From Acidobacteriota bacterium (lineage in GTDB: Bacteria > Acidobacteriota > Thermoanaerobaculia > Thermoanaerobaculales > Thermoanaerobaculaceae), in assembly GCA_004298115.1 (NCBI GenBank), contig SCRJ01000152.1, positions 1-32,040 on the forward strand: 32,040 nt of DNA. The letters run 5' to 3'. This document shows, piece by piece, positions 7,768 to 15,944 of the stretch; within the stretch, counting starts at the first letter, position 1, and each line of letters opens with the position of its first letter. The notes under the pieces are model-generated. The model ran no database searches. It saw only the letters and a program-made list of their open reading frames with translations, and was not told where the DNA came from. A program made the position numbers and the translations under genes.

Positions 7768-9771
7768 CTACGTCTTGTAGATCTGCTGCGCCCGCAGCTC
7801 TTTGATGCGGTCGCGCAGGCCGGCCGCTTCCTCGAACTCCAGCCGCTTCGCCGCCGCCTTCATCTGCTTCTCGAGCTCGGCGATCGCCCTGGCGAGCGAC
7901 GCCGGGTCGGTGATCTCCGCCTCCCCCACCCGCGGCGGCAGTAAACCCGCGTCGTGGTAGTCGAGGTTGGAGAGCTGCAGCAAGGGGCTCGCGATGTCCT
8001 TGATGATGCTTGCCGGCTCGATGCCGTGCTCGCGGTTGTACGCCTCTTGAGTCGCGCGCCGCCGGTTCGTCTCGGAGATCGCCTTGGCGAGCGAGTCGGT
8101 CATCCGGTCGGCGTAGAGGATCGCGGTGCCGTGGACGTTGCGCGCGGTGCGCCCGATCGTCTGCACCAGCGACGTCGTGCTGCGCAGAAACCCTTCCTTG
8201 TCGGCGTCGAGGATCGCGACCAGCGAGACCTCGGGGAGGTCGAGACCCTCGCGCAGCAGGTTGATGCCGATCAGCACGTCGAACGCCCCGCGCCGCAGGT
8301 CGGCCAGGATCGCGGTGCGCTCCAGCACCTCGACCTCGCTGTGCAGGTAGCGCACCCGCACGCCGAGCTCGGCGAAGTACTGCGTGAGGTCCTCGGCCAT
8401 GCGCTTCGTCAACGTGGTCACCAGCACCCGCTCGCCGACGGCGACGCGCTCGCGGATGCGCGCGAGCAGGTCGTCCACCTGGCCCTGCGCCGGCTTGACC
8501 ACGATCTCCGGGTCGAGCAGGCCGGTCGGGCGGATGAGCTGCTCCACGACCTCGCCTTCCGAGTGCTCCAGCTCGTAGGGGCCCGGCGTCGCGGACACGA
8601 ACAACGCCTGGTGGATCCGCCCCTCGAACTCCGCGAACGTGAGCGGGCGGTTGTCGAGCGCCGACGGCAGCCGGAACCCGAACTCGACGAGGGTCTCCTT
8701 GCGCGAGCGGTCGCCGTGGTACATCCCGCGCACCTGCGAGACCGAGACGTGCGACTCGTCGACCACGAGCAGCCAGTCCTCCGGAAAGTAGTCGAGCAGC
8801 GTCGGCGGCGGCTCGCCGGCCTTCCGGCGCGTGAGGTGGCGGGAGTAGTTCTCGATGCCGTTGCAGTAGCCGAGCTCGGCGAGCATGTCGAGGTCGAACA
8901 TGGTGCGCTGCGCCAGGCGCTGCGCCTCGAGCAGCTTGCCGGCGGCGGTCAGCTCCTTGCTGCGCTCGTCCAGCTCGGCGCGGATGTCCACCAGCGCCTC
9001 GTCGATCACCTTGCGCGTGACGACGTAGTGCGAGGACGGGTAGACCGCGAGGCGCGAGTCCACCTCCTCGAGCACGGTGCCGCGCAACGGGTCGATGCGG
9101 CGGACGCGCTCGACGGTGCGGTCGAAGAACTCGACGCGCACCGCGTGGTCGTCGTAGGGCGGGTAGATCTCGAGCACGTCGCCGCGCACCCGGAACGCGC
9201 CCGGCACGAGGTCGAGCTGCGTCCGCTCGTACTGCATCGCGACGAGCTGGCGCAGCACCGCGTCCATCCCCGGCGCGCCCCCGGGCTCGAGCAGGAGGAG
9301 CATGCCGTAGTAGGCGGAAGGGTCGCCGAGGCCGTAGATGCACGACACCGACGCGACGATCAGCACGTCGCGCCGCTCGAACAGCGCGCGCGTCGCCGAC
9401 AGGCGCAGGCGGTCGATCTCCTCGTTGATCGAGGTCTCCTTCTCGATGAAGGTGTCGGAGGACGGCACGTACGCCTCGGGCTGGTAGTAGTCGTAGTAGG
9501 AGACGAAGTACTCGACCGCGTTCTCCGGGAAGAAGGACTTGAACTCCTGGTAGAGCTGCGCGGCGAGCGTCTTGTTGTGCGAGAGCACCAGCGTCGGACG
9601 GTTCAACCGCTCGATCATCTTGGCGACGGTGAACGTCTTGCCGGAGCCGGTGACGCCGAGTAGCGTCTGCGCGTACACGCCCTGTTCGAAGGAGCGCACC
9701 AGACGCTCGATCGCCGCCCCCTGGTCGCCGGCCGGCGCGAACGGCGCCGCGAGCTTGAACGATTGGCTCAA
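7768..9771 (-). CDS. uvrB: UvrABC excinuclease subunit B
   Basis: 667 residues, normal UvrB length. UvrB loads from UvrA2B onto damaged DNA, verifies the lesion with its beta-hairpin and recruits UvrC for incision. Visible: Walker A GVTGSGKT (39-46), beta-hairpin region [16 protein letters not shown] (92-107), Walker B VVDESHV, helicase motif [17 protein letters not shown], motif V/VI region [17 protein letters not shown] and QTIGRTARN, and the C-terminal UVR hairpin [20 protein letters not shown]. The start is TTG 9771, fixed by homology ([17 protein letters not shown]) and by GGGGGGGAG upstream. The TTGA overlap with the previous gene's stop implies translational coupling. A longer open frame extends upstream but is out-of-frame sequence of that gene. 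Its last 140 bases are repeated at 6067-6206. Confidence 0.97.
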   Translation of the reverse strand: MSQSFKLAAPFAPAGDQGAAIERLVRSFEQGVYAQTLLGVTGSGKTFTVAKMIERLNRPTLVLSHNKTLAAQLYQEFKSFFPENAVEYFVSYYDYYQPEAYVPSSDTFIEKETSINEEIDRLRLSATRALFERRDVLIVASVSCIYGLGDPSAYYGMLLLLEPGGAPGMDAVLRQLVAMQYERTQLDLVPGAFRVRGDVLEIYPPYDDHAVRVEFFDRTVERVRRIDPLRGTVLEEVDSRLAVYPSSHYVVTRKVIDEALVDIRAELDERSKELTAAGKLLEAQRLAQRTMFDLDMLAELGYCNGIENYSRHLTRRKAGEPPPTLLDYFPEDWLLVVDESHVSVSQVRGMYHGDRSRKETLVEFGFRLPSALDNRPLTFAEFEGRIHQALFVSATPGPYELEHSEGEVVEQLIRPTGLLDPEIVVKPAQGQVDDLLARIRERVAVGERVLVTTLTKRMAEDLTQYFAELGVRVRYLHSEVEVLERTAILADLRRGAFDVLIGINLLREGLDLPEVSLVAILDADKEGFLRSTTSLVQTIGRTARNVHGTAILYADRMTDSLAKAISETNRRRATQEAYNREHGIEPASIIKDIASPLLQLSNLDYHDAGLLPPRVGEAEITDPASLARAIAELEKQMKAAAKRLEFEEAAGLRDRIKELRAQQIYKT

Positions 9772-10184
9772 TTCGGCAGCTCCCCCCCGCCTTCGGCGCA
9801 CAGGCCGCCCGAGAGCACCTCGATCCGGTCGAGCGCCTCCGGGCTCACCCGCCCGGCCCTGACCGCGTCCGTGCACGCTCGCGCCAACTCCCCGAGGCGG
9901 CGCTCGTCGAGGCGCCCGGTCCGCGCCTCGCGCACCACGCAGTCGAGGCGGCGGCAGAGCTCCTCCCGCCGGGCCGGCGCCAGGTCGGCGGGGAGCGCCG
10001 CGACGACGCGGGTGGTGACGCGCTGCAGCCCCCACGCCAGCACGCGCCGGGCGGAGAACACGCCCGCCAGGAGCGCCAGGAACAGGAGGGCGACGACCAC
10101 GCCGCCCCCGATTCCGGCCCAGCGCAGCCACCCCGGCGGCTGCTTCGCACCGCCCGGGTACGCCTTCGGAAGTCGAAACTCCAT
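9768..10184 (-). CDS. Small single-span membrane protein of unknown function
   Basis: 138 residues from ATG 10184. A short basic/proline N-terminus is followed by one membrane segment (about 22-43, [20 protein letters not shown]) and a soluble helical domain rich in Arg/Ala with four cysteines ([37 protein letters not shown]). Not recognised as a named family. Its stop TGA overlaps the TTG start of uvrB (TTGA), so it is the upstream gene of a coupled pair. No good ribosome site precedes its ATG; it starts only 17 bases from the chance element TGCTAGCGT, a possible -10, suggesting a very short leader. No evidence that it takes part in DNA repair beyond position. Confidence 0.7.
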   Translation of the reverse strand: MEFRLPKAYPGGAKQPPGWLRWAGIGGGVVVALLFLALLAGVFSARRVLAWGLQRVTTRVVAALPADLAPARREELCRRLDCVVREARTGRLDERRLGELARACTDAVRAGRVSPEALDRIEVLSGGLCAEGGGELPN

Positions 10185-10223
10185 CGCAACACGCTAGCAC
10201 GCGCCGCGCCCCGCATCTACGGC

Positions 10224-10304
10224 GTGGTCCGTGGCCCGTGGTCCGTGGTCCGTGGTCCGTGGCCCGTGGTCCGTGGTCCGTGGTCCGTGGTCAGTGGTCA
10301 GTGG
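10224..10304. repeat. Heptad minisatellite, 11 full units
   Basis: Eleven consecutive 7-bp units plus gtgg: gtggtcc (x7), gtggccc (x2) and gtggtca (x2). The array is intergenic, between the uvrB upstream gene and the penicillin-binding protein gene. The single open frame across it codes only for a repetitive Val-Arg-Gly-Pro-Trp string and is not regarded as a gene. Related shorter arrays occur at 5686, 24031, 26250 and 30123. Confidence 0.9.
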
Positions 10305-10691
10305 CTGCGCCGGCCGCAGGCCGAGCGGCTCCTTGCCCCTCCCTCGAAGACGAAGAGGTCAACGATAGGCAGGGATTCGCCACTTGGGGCGTGTAGCCGC
10401 GCCGCCGAGAGTGGTAGGGGCCAGCTATCACACTTTGGTGCCAGCGGCATGACGATTGGGGAGCCATCTCGCTCGGCCGGCGGACCCTCGCTGCCGAACC
10501 GCGAACAAAGTGTGATACCTGGCCCCTGGCTAGGAGGACGAGGCGGTCGGACCGGAGTGTGGCCGGAGGCCACATGAGGATCCGAACCGCCGCAGCCCGA
10601 CAACGCAGATGGTCCGCTATCGGCGGCGCCCACCGGCGGCGCTTTTGCGAGGTGCTTGACACGGTGGGGGGGCACCGTCAAGCTCCGCGGG
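10305..10691. other. Gene-free spacer carrying an inverted-repeat element
   Basis: Apart from the 110-bp inverted-repeat element at 10417-10526, this spacer shows a hairpin GTGGCC-GGA-GGCCAC at 10559-10573 and an imperfect hairpin CTTGAC...GTCAAG around 10655-10682 just before the penicillin-binding protein start. The latter contains TTGACA but has no partner -10 hexamer. No protein-coding frame is supported. Confidence 0.45.
10417..10526. mobile_element. 110-bp inverted-repeat element (MITE/REP-like)
   Basis: Arms 10417-10437 (ggggccagctatcacacttt and g) and 10506-10526 are reverse complements at 20 of 21 positions, flanking a 68-base centre with no open gene. Size, intergenic position and near-perfect terminal repeats suggest a non-autonomous miniature element or a REP-type sequence moved by a Y1 transposase. 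No target-site duplication is apparent and no transposase is in the window, so mobility is inference. Confidence 0.5.
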
Positions 10692-13097
10692 ATGGGCAAG
10701 GCTCTCCTCCGCTGGCTCCTGGTCGGCGCCTTCATCGGTCTCGGGATCGGGGCCGTGATCGGCCTCGTGCTGTCGCGGTTCGTGGACCTCCCGGCGGTCG
10801 AGGCCCTCACCACGTACCGTCCGGCGGCGTCGACCCACGTGTTGGCGCGCGACGGCTCGACGCTCGGCTCGTTCGCGGCCGAGCGCCGCATCCCGGTGGG
10901 CAGCGAGGAGATCCCGTCGGTCTTTCGCGACGCCGTGATCGCGGTCGAGGACGCCAACTTCTACCGCCACACCGGCGTCGACCCGCAGGGGATCGTGCGC
11001 GCCGCCCTGCGCAACCTGATCACGGGGCGCTGGTCGCAGGGCGCGTCGACGCTCACGCAGCAGCTCACGCGCTCGCTCGGGCTGCTCTCGCGGGAGAAGA
11101 AGCTCGCCCGCAAGATCAAGGAGATGCTCCTCGCGATCGAGATCGAGCAACGCTTCTCCAAGGACCAGATCTTCACCATGTACGCCAACCAGGTGAACTT
11201 CGGCCACGGCAACTACGGCGTCGAGGCCGCGTCCCGGTTCTACTTCGGCAAGTCGGCCAAGGAGCTGACGCTGCCCGAGGCGGCGCTGCTCGCCGGCCTG
11301 CCGCAACGGCCCGGGGAGCTGTCGCCGATCGACTACCCGAAGCGCGCCCTCGAGCGGCGCAACCACGTGCTCGACCGCATGCTCGCCGAGAAGTACATCG
11401 ACAAGGCGGCGTGGCAGGCGGCCCGCCAGGCGCCGCTCGGGGCGTCGGCGCACCACGACCGCAACGTGACCGCCGCGTATTTCGTCGAGGAGGTCCGCCG
11501 CTCGATCGAGAGCCGTTTCGGCTCCAAGAAGATGCTCGAGGGCGGTCTCGAGATCGACACCACGCTCGACAGCAAGCTGCAGGCGCTGGCCGAGGACGCG
11601 CTGCGCGAGGGGCTGGTCGGGGTGCAGGAGCGTCTCGGTTGGCCGGGCGCGCGCCGCAACGCCCTCGCCCTCGGCGTGCGGGACCCCAGCGAGTACCGCG
11701 ACGACAGCTGGCCGTTCATCCGCTGGCGCAAGGACGAGCTCGTCTACGCGGTGGCGACCGACGTGCAGGCGACGAGCGCCGCCTTGCTGATCGCGGGGCG
11801 CCCCGCGGTCCTGCCGGTTGCGGGCGCCAGCTGGACCGGCCGCACGAACCTCCTGCGCCTGCTCCGGCGGGGCGACGTCGTGCTCGTGCGCCTGCAGGCG
11901 ATCCCTGCCGCCCGGACGCAGCCGCTGACGGTGGCCCTCGTTCCCGAACCGAAGGTCGAAGGGGCGATGGTGGTGCTCGACAACCGCACCGGCGCGATCC
12001 TGGCGCTCGTCGGCGGGTTCGACTTCGGCCGCTCGCAGTTCGACCGCTCGATGCAGGCCAAGCGCCAGTGCGGTTCCGCGTTCAAGCCGTTCGTGTACCT
12101 CGCGGCGTGGGAGCACGGCTTCTCGCCCGCCGACATCATCTTCGACGGCCCCGCGTTGCTGCCCGACGACAAGGGCCTCAACACGTACGTGCCACTCAAC
12201 TACGAACGCCGGTACGAGGGGTTGGTGACGTTCAGGCACGCGTTCGAGCACTCCCTCAACGCCTCGGCGGCGAAGATCCAACAGCTCGTCACCGGCCAGG
12301 CCGTCATCGACGTCGCGCACCGCCTCGGGGTCAAGGAGCCACTTGCGCCTTACTCCTCGCTCGCCCTCGGCACGTTCGAGCTGCCGCTGCTGGAGCTGAC
12401 CTCCTCCTACAGCGGGATCGCGAACCGCGGCCAGCTCGCCCAGCCGTACTTCATCGCCCGCGTCCGCGACGAGGAGGGCAACGACATCCTCACGACGAAG
12501 CCCACGGTGCGCCAGGCGGTCCGCGAGGACGTCGCCTACCTCATGACGCACGTGATGGAGGGCGTGATCCAACGCGGCACCGCGGCGGCGGCCGCGTCCC
12601 TCCCGGGCCACCTCGCGGGCAAGACCGGCACCACCGACCGCTTCACCGACGCATGGTTCATCGGCTTCTCCCCACGCATCACGTGCGGCGTCTGGATCGG
12701 ACGCGACCTGAAGGAGCCGATCGGCAACCACATGACCGGTGCGGTGGCGGCGTTGCCGACCTGGATGCAGTTCATGAAGGGGTACATGGAGGGGCAGAGC
12801 GACGCGGTGCGCCAGGAGGAGTTTCCGGTCCCGGCCGGGGTGACCCTCCTCCCGATCGACAAGAACACCGGTCTGCGTGCGATCCCGCTCTGCGGCGACG
12901 CGGTGATCCTGGAGTCGATCCCCACCGGCCGCGAGCCGATCGAGTGCAGCGCCGCGGCGCACGCCCTGGTCGCGCTCCCGTGGCTCCAGCAACTCGCCCA
13001 CTACACCCCGAGGCCGGGCGAGCCGCCGACCACGCCCGAAGCGATCGCGGCCGCCGACCTCAAGCTGGCCGAGGAAGCGCAGAGCGGCCGCCGCTGA
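10692..13097 (+). CDS. Class A penicillin-binding protein (PBP1A family): glycosyltransferase 51 and transpeptidase
   Basis: 801 residues from ATG 10692; a TTG at 10656 would only add 12 residues before the membrane anchor. It polymerises lipid II and cross-links peptidoglycan in the periplasm. Layout: N-terminal membrane anchor (7-30), GT51 domain with catalytic Glu86 in AVEDANFYRH, QGASTLTQQL (116-125) and ERFSKDQI-like RFSKDQIFTMYANQ, then a linker and an OB-like region (about 350-420). The transpeptidase domain follows, with SxxK at Ser462-Lys465 (CGSAFKP), SxN at 521-523 (HSLNAS) and KTGT at 644-647. All catalytic motifs are intact. Convergent with the thioredoxin-like gene, 16 bases apart, with a small GC hairpin at 13098-13110. 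Ribosome site weak. Confidence 0.95.
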   Translation: MGKALLRWLLVGAFIGLGIGAVIGLVLSRFVDLPAVEALTTYRPAASTHVLARDGSTLGSFAAERRIPVGSEEIPSVFRDAVIAVEDANFYRHTGVDPQGIVRAALRNLITGRWSQGASTLTQQLTRSLGLLSREKKLARKIKEMLLAIEIEQRFSKDQIFTMYANQVNFGHGNYGVEAASRFYFGKSAKELTLPEAALLAGLPQRPGELSPIDYPKRALERRNHVLDRMLAEKYIDKAAWQAARQAPLGASAHHDRNVTAAYFVEEVRRSIESRFGSKKMLEGGLEIDTTLDSKLQALAEDALREGLVGVQERLGWPGARRNALALGVRDPSEYRDDSWPFIRWRKDELVYAVATDVQATSAALLIAGRPAVLPVAGASWTGRTNLLRLLRRGDVVLVRLQAIPAARTQPLTVALVPEPKVEGAMVVLDNRTGAILALVGGFDFGRSQFDRSMQAKRQCGSAFKPFVYLAAWEHGFSPADIIFDGPALLPDDKGLNTYVPLNYERRYEGLVTFRHAFEHSLNASAAKIQQLVTGQAVIDVAHRLGVKEPLAPYSSLALGTFELPLLELTSSYSGIANRGQLAQPYFIARVRDEEGNDILTTKPTVRQAVREDVAYLMTHVMEGVIQRGTAAAAASLPGHLAGKTGTTDRFTDAWFIGFSPRITCGVWIGRDLKEPIGNHMTGAVAALPTWMQFMKGYMEGQSDAVRQEEFPVPAGVTLLPIDKNTGLRAIPLCGDAVILESIPTGREPIECSAAAHALVALPWLQQLAHYTPRPGEPPTTPEAIAAADLKLAEEAQSGRR

Positions 13098-13113
13098 CCG
13101 GCGCCGCCGGGGC

Positions 13114-13563
13114 TCACCCCTTCTGGACGATGGTGGTCAGTTCCTGGAGGAACGGGCCGGGCTCCATGTAGCCGGGGATGCGGCCGATCTCGCTGCCGGA
13201 CGGATCGAGGAAGATGATGGTCGGAAACCCGTCCACGTTGAAGCGCGCGGCCGCGTCGCGGCCGTCCTTCTCGGCGTTGAGCCGGACGGTCACCACGCCC
13301 TGCAGCGCTTTCTGCACGCTGCCGTCGGCGAACGTGGTCTCGTCCAGACGCCGGCACCACTTGCACCAGTCGGTGTAGAAGTCGACCATCACGACCTTCT
13401 TCTCGTTGCCGGCCCGCGCCAGCGCGGAGGGCAGGTCGCGCTCCCACGCAACCGCCGATGCGCCTCCACCCGCGGCCACCTGGGAGCCCCCGCCGCAGCC
13501 GGCAGCGCACAGCCCGACCATTGCCGTCAACAACACCCCGCTCCAGATCAACCCTCGTGACAT
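13114..13563 (-). CDS. Thioredoxin-like lipoprotein (DsbD C-terminal-like)
   Basis: 149 residues from ATG 13563. Signal peptide with a lipobox-like AAGC ending at Cys23, then a Gly/Ala-rich tether, then a thioredoxin fold. The redox motif is WCKWC (Cys67, Cys70) in VDFYTDWCKWCRRLDE, as in the C-terminal domain of DsbD and Thioredoxin_7 proteins; the cis-proline is Pro114 in DGFPTIIFLD. It is likely membrane-anchored in the periplasm and reduces or relays disulfides. A much longer open frame continues upstream but is shadow sequence of the next gene. The ccm locus about 2.4 kb away has no ccmG, so this protein is a candidate apocytochrome thiol reductant; that link is inference. Confidence 0.9.
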   Translation of the reverse strand: MSRGLIWSGVLLTAMVGLCAAGCGGGSQVAAGGGASAVAWERDLPSALARAGNEKKVVMVDFYTDWCKWCRRLDETTFADGSVQKALQGVVTVRLNAEKDGRDAAARFNVDGFPTIIFLDPSGSEIGRIPGYMEPGPFLQELTTIVQKG

Positions 13564-13640
13564 GATCCCCCCGGCTCCATACTTTGCCACACCCCGCCCG
13601 GCGTTAACAAACCGGCCGCGCGCGGCATTCTCGCGCCGCC

Positions 13641-15875
13641 CTACCCGCCGAACGGCAGCGGCCGCCCGGCCGGCACGTACCACACCCGTTCGACCGCCAC
13701 CCCCAGCGACCGGGTATCGCGGCCCCCCGGCACGAAGGTGCTGCTCGACAGCTCGAGGCGAACCCGGCCCGTGCGCGCCAGCTCCGGCGGCACCGGCAGG
13801 GCGACGGTCGCCGGCTCGGGTCCGACGGTCACGGACGCCTGGCCGCCGCCCAACCGGATGACCACCGTGGCCGGCTGCGCGCTCGGCGCCAGCAACTCGA
13901 TCGCGACGAGCCCCGCTCCGGCGGGGAACGTGAACGCGGCGTGCGCGCCGGTCCAGGCGGCGAGCCGCGGCGGGTTGCCGAGCACCTCGGCCGGGTAGGT
14001 CCCCTCCGCTTCGGCGCAGGCTCCGAGCAGCGAGGCGCGCTCCGGGACGAAGGTGACCACCGGCCCGACGTGCGGCGGCGCCTGCAGCGATACGTCGAAG
14101 ATCCGCAGCGCGAGCGCCCGGTCGTCCCCCCTCGAACCGGCCTCCGCGCCGAGACCGAGTTCGACCCAGAGCAGGTTCGGGGAGGTCGCCGCCGCCGGGA
14201 CCGGAATCGGGATGACCTGCGTTCCGGCCGAGACCCGGCCGCTCCAGGTGCGTACGCCGTCCACTCGCGCCTCGGCCGGGACGTCGTGCAGGCTCGGGTG
14301 GACCTCGACGGCCAGGGCGAACGTCCCCGGGCCGCTCACCCGCGGCGCCAGCAGGTCGGCGCGGTCGCCGCACCAGACGAACCGTCCGGTCCCCTCGAAC
14401 TCGACCGGCGACCCGCCGCGGGCCACCAGCACGGGGTTCTTGACCAGGCGCACGCGCAGGAACCGCTCCTGCGAGAGACGCTGCACCGCCGGCTGCCGGC
14501 ACTCGTACGTCATGACCTGCGAGATCGGGCACGGCAGGTCCTCGCCCGGCTCCTCGGCCAGCAGCCAGAACGGGGCCCCGGCGATCCGCGGGCCGGCCCG
14601 ACGCATCTCGGTCAGGCGGAGGGAGTCGACGGGCAGCCGCCCGCTGATGGCGGCGAGGTTGCGGAAGGAGAAGAGCTGATCCTCGTAGATCAGGACGCCC
14701 GGTCCCTCGCTCGCGGCCGCGGCGAGCGCGGCGACCACCGGTAGCCGGTGGCGGTGAATGTGCCACACCGCGGGGAACCCCCAGCCGACGGCCGCGACGA
14801 GGCCGACACCCGACGCCGCGATGCCGGCCGCGCGCGAGCGGCCGAGCCGGGCGGCCCCGGCCACGGCCGGCGTCGCCAGCAGCAGCCACACCAGCACCCA
14901 GTACCGGGGGTAGTTCCGGTTGTCCATGAACTCCAGCACGAACACGAGCGTGGCGCCGGCGAGCGCGCCCGCCCACCAGCGCCCGCCGAGGGCGCGCCTC
15001 CACCCCCACCACCCGACCGCCGCCAGCACGAGGAGGAGCGCCGCGAACGCGGGCGTGCCGAGGCCGCGCACGAAACCGATGCTCGCCAGCGCCCACGACT
15101 CGGTGCCGAGGGTGGCGAAGTGCTCGCCGGCGTGGGCCTCACTGACCTCGAGGAGCATCCCCCAACCGCCGGCGGCGAGCGCCGCCGGCACCATCACCCC
15201 GGCCAGCACGGCGCCGCCCGCCGCAACGCCGGCCGCGACGAGGCGCGGCTCGCGCCGGACCCACCAGGTGGCCAGCACGACCGCGAGGATGAAGAACGGC
15301 GCGAGCGGCGGGCGCACGAGAGCGGCGCAGGTCACCGCGACCACCCCGGGGACGAAGCCGTCGCGGCCCCCCCGCAGCCAGAGCGCGAACCCGATCACCG
15401 CCAGGGCCGCCGAGGGCGTCTCGGACAGGGCGCGCCCGGCGTGGAACCACACGCCGGGGATGAACGCGGCCAGCGCCGCCCCGGCGAGGGCCACCTTGCG
15501 CCCGGCGACGCCTTCCCACAACCCGACGAGGGCCCAGATCGCGACGACCGAAAGGAGGGCGCTCGCCACCTGCAACGCGACGAGCGGGTCGGCGACGCCG
15601 AACTTGCGCACGGTCTTTCCGATCGCGATCCAGAGCGGGAAACCGGGCGGCAGCGGCATGTGGCGGGCGGGGTCGAAGTCGAGGACGCCGCAAGCCATCA
15701 GTGCCTCGTCCTGCTCCCACGGCCCCGCCGGGAGCAGCAGCAGGCGCGACGCGGCGACGGCGGCGAGCGCCGCCGCGCTGGCGGCGGCCGCCGCGGCCGC
15801 ACCGCCGACCGGCAGCAGCGGCCAGGGGAAGACCCGCGCCGCCAGGCGCCCGAGACGTGCCGGAAGCGGCTTCAC
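13641..15875 (-). CDS. GT-C-like membrane glycosyltransferase with C-terminal extracytoplasmic domain
   Basis: 744 residues from GTG 15875 (no strong ribosome site). Residues 1 to about 370 are multi-spanning: N-terminal Ala/Leu-rich helix, a first loop with acidic GPWEQDEALMACG (51-63), and helices up to VGLVAAVGWGFPAVW. The acidic residues E54, D56 and E57 right after the first helix are where GT-C/PMT_2 (family 39-type) enzymes keep their catalytic acid, and HMPLPPGFPLW resembles the following loop. The C-terminal half (about 380-744) has no membrane spans and is beta-rich, apparently extracytoplasmic. It may transfer a polyprenyl-phosphate sugar to protein or lipid, but no family was firmly recognised. 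Divergent from ccmA, with 69 bases between them. Confidence 0.7.
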   Translation of the reverse strand: MKPLPARLGRLAARVFPWPLLPVGGAAAAAAASAAALAAVAASRLLLLPAGPWEQDEALMACGVLDFDPARHMPLPPGFPLWIAIGKTVRKFGVADPLVALQVASALLSVVAIWALVGLWEGVAGRKVALAGAALAAFIPGVWFHAGRALSETPSAALAVIGFALWLRGGRDGFVPGVVAVTCAALVRPPLAPFFILAVVLATWWVRREPRLVAAGVAAGGAVLAGVMVPAALAAGGWGMLLEVSEAHAGEHFATLGTESWALASIGFVRGLGTPAFAALLLVLAAVGWWGWRRALGGRWWAGALAGATLVFVLEFMDNRNYPRYWVLVWLLLATPAVAGAARLGRSRAAGIAASGVGLVAAVGWGFPAVWHIHRHRLPVVAALAAAASEGPGVLIYEDQLFSFRNLAAISGRLPVDSLRLTEMRRAGPRIAGAPFWLLAEEPGEDLPCPISQVMTYECRQPAVQRLSQERFLRVRLVKNPVLVARGGSPVEFEGTGRFVWCGDRADLLAPRVSGPGTFALAVEVHPSLHDVPAEARVDGVRTWSGRVSAGTQVIPIPVPAAATSPNLLWVELGLGAEAGSRGDDRALALRIFDVSLQAPPHVGPVVTFVPERASLLGACAEAEGTYPAEVLGNPPRLAAWTGAHAAFTFPAGAGLVAIELLAPSAQPATVVIRLGGGQASVTVGPEPATVALPVPPELARTGRVRLELSSSTFVPGGRDTRSLGVAVERVWYVPAGRPLPFGG

Positions 15876-15928
15876 GCCCGGAGTCTAGCATCGGGGTCGG
15901 GGCGCCTGCCGGGCGACCGGGGCGGCGT

Positions 15929-15934
15929 GATAAT
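15929..15934 (+). promoter_or_regulatory. Putative -10 element of the ccm operon
   Basis: GATAAT within GTGATAATCT ends 10 bases before ATG 15945. No clear -35 is visible. Transcription would start about 15940-15942, giving a leader of only a few bases; no Shine-Dalgarno precedes the ATG, consistent with a near-leaderless mRNA. Confidence 0.4.
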
Positions 15935-15944
15935 CTCGACGACC

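Noticed and set aside
9772-10200. Upstream extension of uvrB to give an 810-residue protein
   Set aside because: The added part is out-of-frame sequence of the upstream membrane-protein gene, and UvrB homology begins at TTG 9771.
10224-10304. CRISPR-like array
   Set aside because: Units are 7 bp and contiguous with no spacers, and no cas genes are present.
10224-10577. Open frame through the heptad array
   Set aside because: The product is only a translated 7-bp repeat followed by unrelated sequence, with no ribosome site.
10656-10691. TTGACA near the penicillin-binding protein start as a promoter -35
   Set aside because: No -10 hexamer at a workable distance; the bases form part of a small hairpin and would be at the start codon itself.
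10559-13171. 870-codon plus-strand frame and a 794-codon minus-strand frame over the penicillin-binding protein gene
   Set aside because: Both are off-frame or antisense shadows of an intact gene with all catalytic motifs.
13564-15096. Extension of the thioredoxin-like protein to 660 residues
   Set aside because: The extension is shadow sequence of the glycosyltransferase gene; the true protein starts at the signal peptide (ATG 13563).
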